Below, one piece after another: positions 5,345 to 5,983 of a DNA stretch of 5,983 nt (positions are counted from its first letter, which is position 1; each line of letters opens with the position of its first letter). The notes under the pieces were generated by a model, which was not told the origin of the DNA, made no database searches, and was given only the letters and a program-made list of their open reading frames with translations. Position numbers and translations under genes: made by a program. Source of the stretch: Sulfurovum sp. (GTDB lineage: Bacteria; Campylobacterota; Campylobacteria; Campylobacterales; Sulfurovaceae); the NCBI GenBank assembly GCA_030622375.1, contig JAUXGC010000077.1, positions 1-5,983 of the forward strand. The letters are read 5' to 3'.

Positions 5345-5983
5345 AAATTATTATTTTTAGACTATTTGTTTTGAGTTGTCTGTTGTCTGTTTCTATTAGT
5401 GCTGGACTTACTGATTTTAAAACTATACAGGATGCCACAAAGGCATATAAAGCTAAAGAGTATGACAAGAGTGCCAAACTGTTAAACCATTTAGATACTA
5501 AGTCCCCTCAAAAATCTTATAATATAGGCAATGCATACTATAAATCTCAAAAATATGATGAGTCCATAAAAGCATATGAGGATGCCAAAGGTGTAGATGA
5601 GGCAACAAGACTCCATAATCTTGGCAACAGTTATTTTCAAAAAAAAGAGCTGGACAAAGCTATAGAAAGTTACAAAGAAGCACTAAAGCTAAGAGAAGAT
5701 AAAGATACAAAATTTAATCTTAAGTTGGTAAAAAAAGAGAAAAAGAAAGAAGAAGAGAAAAAGAAGCAAGAGAAAAAAAAGAAAACAGAAGAGAAGAAAC
5801 AGGAAGATAAAAAAGAACAGGAAGATAAAAATAAACAAAAGAGTGATAAAAAAGAGGATGAAAAAGAGCAAAATAAGAAAAAGCAACAACAGAAAGAAGA
5901 TAGAGATGCTAAAGATAAAAAAGAGAAAGAAGGCAATAAAAACAAATCAGACTCCAAGCAAAAGAATCAGAAAGCTAAAGACA
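5341..5983 (+). CDS. batC: BatC-like exported TPR protein with Lys/Glu-rich tail (3' end outside window)
   Basis: The frame is open from ATG 5341 to the window edge, 214 residues with no stop. ATGA overlap with batB and AAGGAG (5329-5334) six bases upstream make the start secure. Residues 1-21 look like a signal peptide (Lys2, Arg7, hydrophobic core, SVSIS-A), probably cleaved after Ser20 or Ala21; Cys13 is a poor lipobox because the hydrophobic stretch before it is too short. Residues about 28-121 hold two to three TPR units, clearest in YNIGNAYYKSQKYDESIKAY (60-79) and LHNLGNSYFQKKELDKAIES (91-110). From about 131 the chain is almost only Lys, Glu, Asp, Gln and Asn and continues past the edge. 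TPRs bind proteins, so a periplasmic scaffold for the Bat complex is inferred. The name follows position after batB and TPR content; a longer protein with a membrane segment or more domains beyond the edge cannot be excluded. Confidence 0.85.
   Translation, partial: MKIIIFRLFVLSCLLSVSISAGLTDFKTIQDATKAYKAKEYDKSAKLLNHLDTKSPQKSYNIGNAYYKSQKYDESIKAYEDAKGVDEATRLHNLGNSYFQKKELDKAIESYKEALKLREDKDTKFNLKLVKKEKKKEEEKKKQEKKKKTEEKKQEDKKEQEDKNKQKSDKKEDEKEQNKKKQQQKEDRDAKDKKEKEGNKNKSDSKQKNQKAKD
5731..5983 (+). repeat. Low-complexity polypurine tract encoding the Lys/Glu tail
   Basis: The + strand is nearly all A and G over this stretch, with few pyrimidines, encoding short irregular runs such as KKEKKKEEEKKKQ. 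There is no fixed repeat unit. It includes an A8 run at 5773-5780; a similar A8 run lies just upstream at 5639-5646. Such tracts tend to vary in length between strains. The long open frames on the opposite strand here (for example 5670-5957, Ser/Phe-rich) are by-products of this composition. Confidence 0.8.

Noticed and set aside
5341..5403. Lipoprotein signal in the TPR protein (Cys13 in VLSC)
   Set aside because: Only five hydrophobic residues lie between Arg7 and Cys13, Leu at -2 is atypical, and hydrophobic residues continue after the Cys; a signal peptidase I site near residues 20-21 fits better.
5670..5957. Ser/Phe/Leu-rich open frame on the minus strand, membrane-protein-like
   Set aside because: It is the complement of the Lys/Glu polypurine tract; AAA/GAA codons read as TTT/TTC on the other strand, giving a false hydrophobic protein.
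1..5983. CRISPR array, tRNA, rRNA or transposase gene
   Set aside because: No regularly spaced direct repeats, no tRNA-like cloverleaf and no transposase motifs were seen; the only mobile-type signal is the hairpin pair at 2982-3045.

Overview
The window looks like a piece of a Campylobacterota (Epsilonproteobacteria) chromosome, most likely from the Sulfurimonas/Sulfurovum side of the phylum. This is inferred from the AT-rich composition, the A/T-ending codons, the lineage-like flavour of the Mfd C-terminus, and the compact head-to-tail gene order MoxR-DUF58-DUF4381-VWA-VWA-TPR. I could not run a search, so the genus is a guess. All convincing genes are on the + strand.

Layout: positions 1-1122 hold the C-terminal part of the transcription-repair coupling factor Mfd. 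A 56-base gap (1123-1178) shows no terminator. It carries a weak candidate promoter with a perfect 10-bp palindrome in its spacer, then a good Shine-Dalgarno. From 1179 to the window end runs a Bat-type (Bacteroides aerotolerance-like) operon: a MoxR AAA+ ATPase (1179-2126, TTG start), a DUF58 protein (2136-2963, GTG), a DUF4381-like single-pass membrane protein (3064-3468, GTG), two membrane-anchored von Willebrand A proteins BatA-like (3455-4372) and BatB-like (4373-5344), and a secreted or periplasmic TPR protein with a long Lys/Glu tail (5341 to beyond 5983). Gene junctions are overlaps or gaps of 0-9 bases, except for about 100 bases between the DUF58 and DUF4381 genes.

That exception holds the most unusual structure in the window: two hairpins with nearly the same arms, in inverted orientation. 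One has a GTAG foot and the other a degenerate CTAT foot, as in a REP/BIME pair. A 33-codon frame runs through the pair. It starts on the DUF58 stop (TGATG) and stops on the DUF4381 start (TAGTG), so it could in principle carry ribosomes across the insert.

Working model from family knowledge: MoxR is a chaperone-like ATPase that remodels or loads VWA-domain partners. DUF58 is a soluble partner, here with a degraded metal site. DUF4381, BatA and BatB form an inner-membrane assembly whose VWA domains have intact MIDAS metal sites, and the TPR protein is an extracytoplasmic partner. A BatD-like gene would be expected just beyond the right edge. The substrate of such systems is not settled; roles in envelope stress, oxygen tolerance or maturation of exported enzymes have been proposed. 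This is a known but poorly understood system. I see no evidence in the window for a wholly new one.
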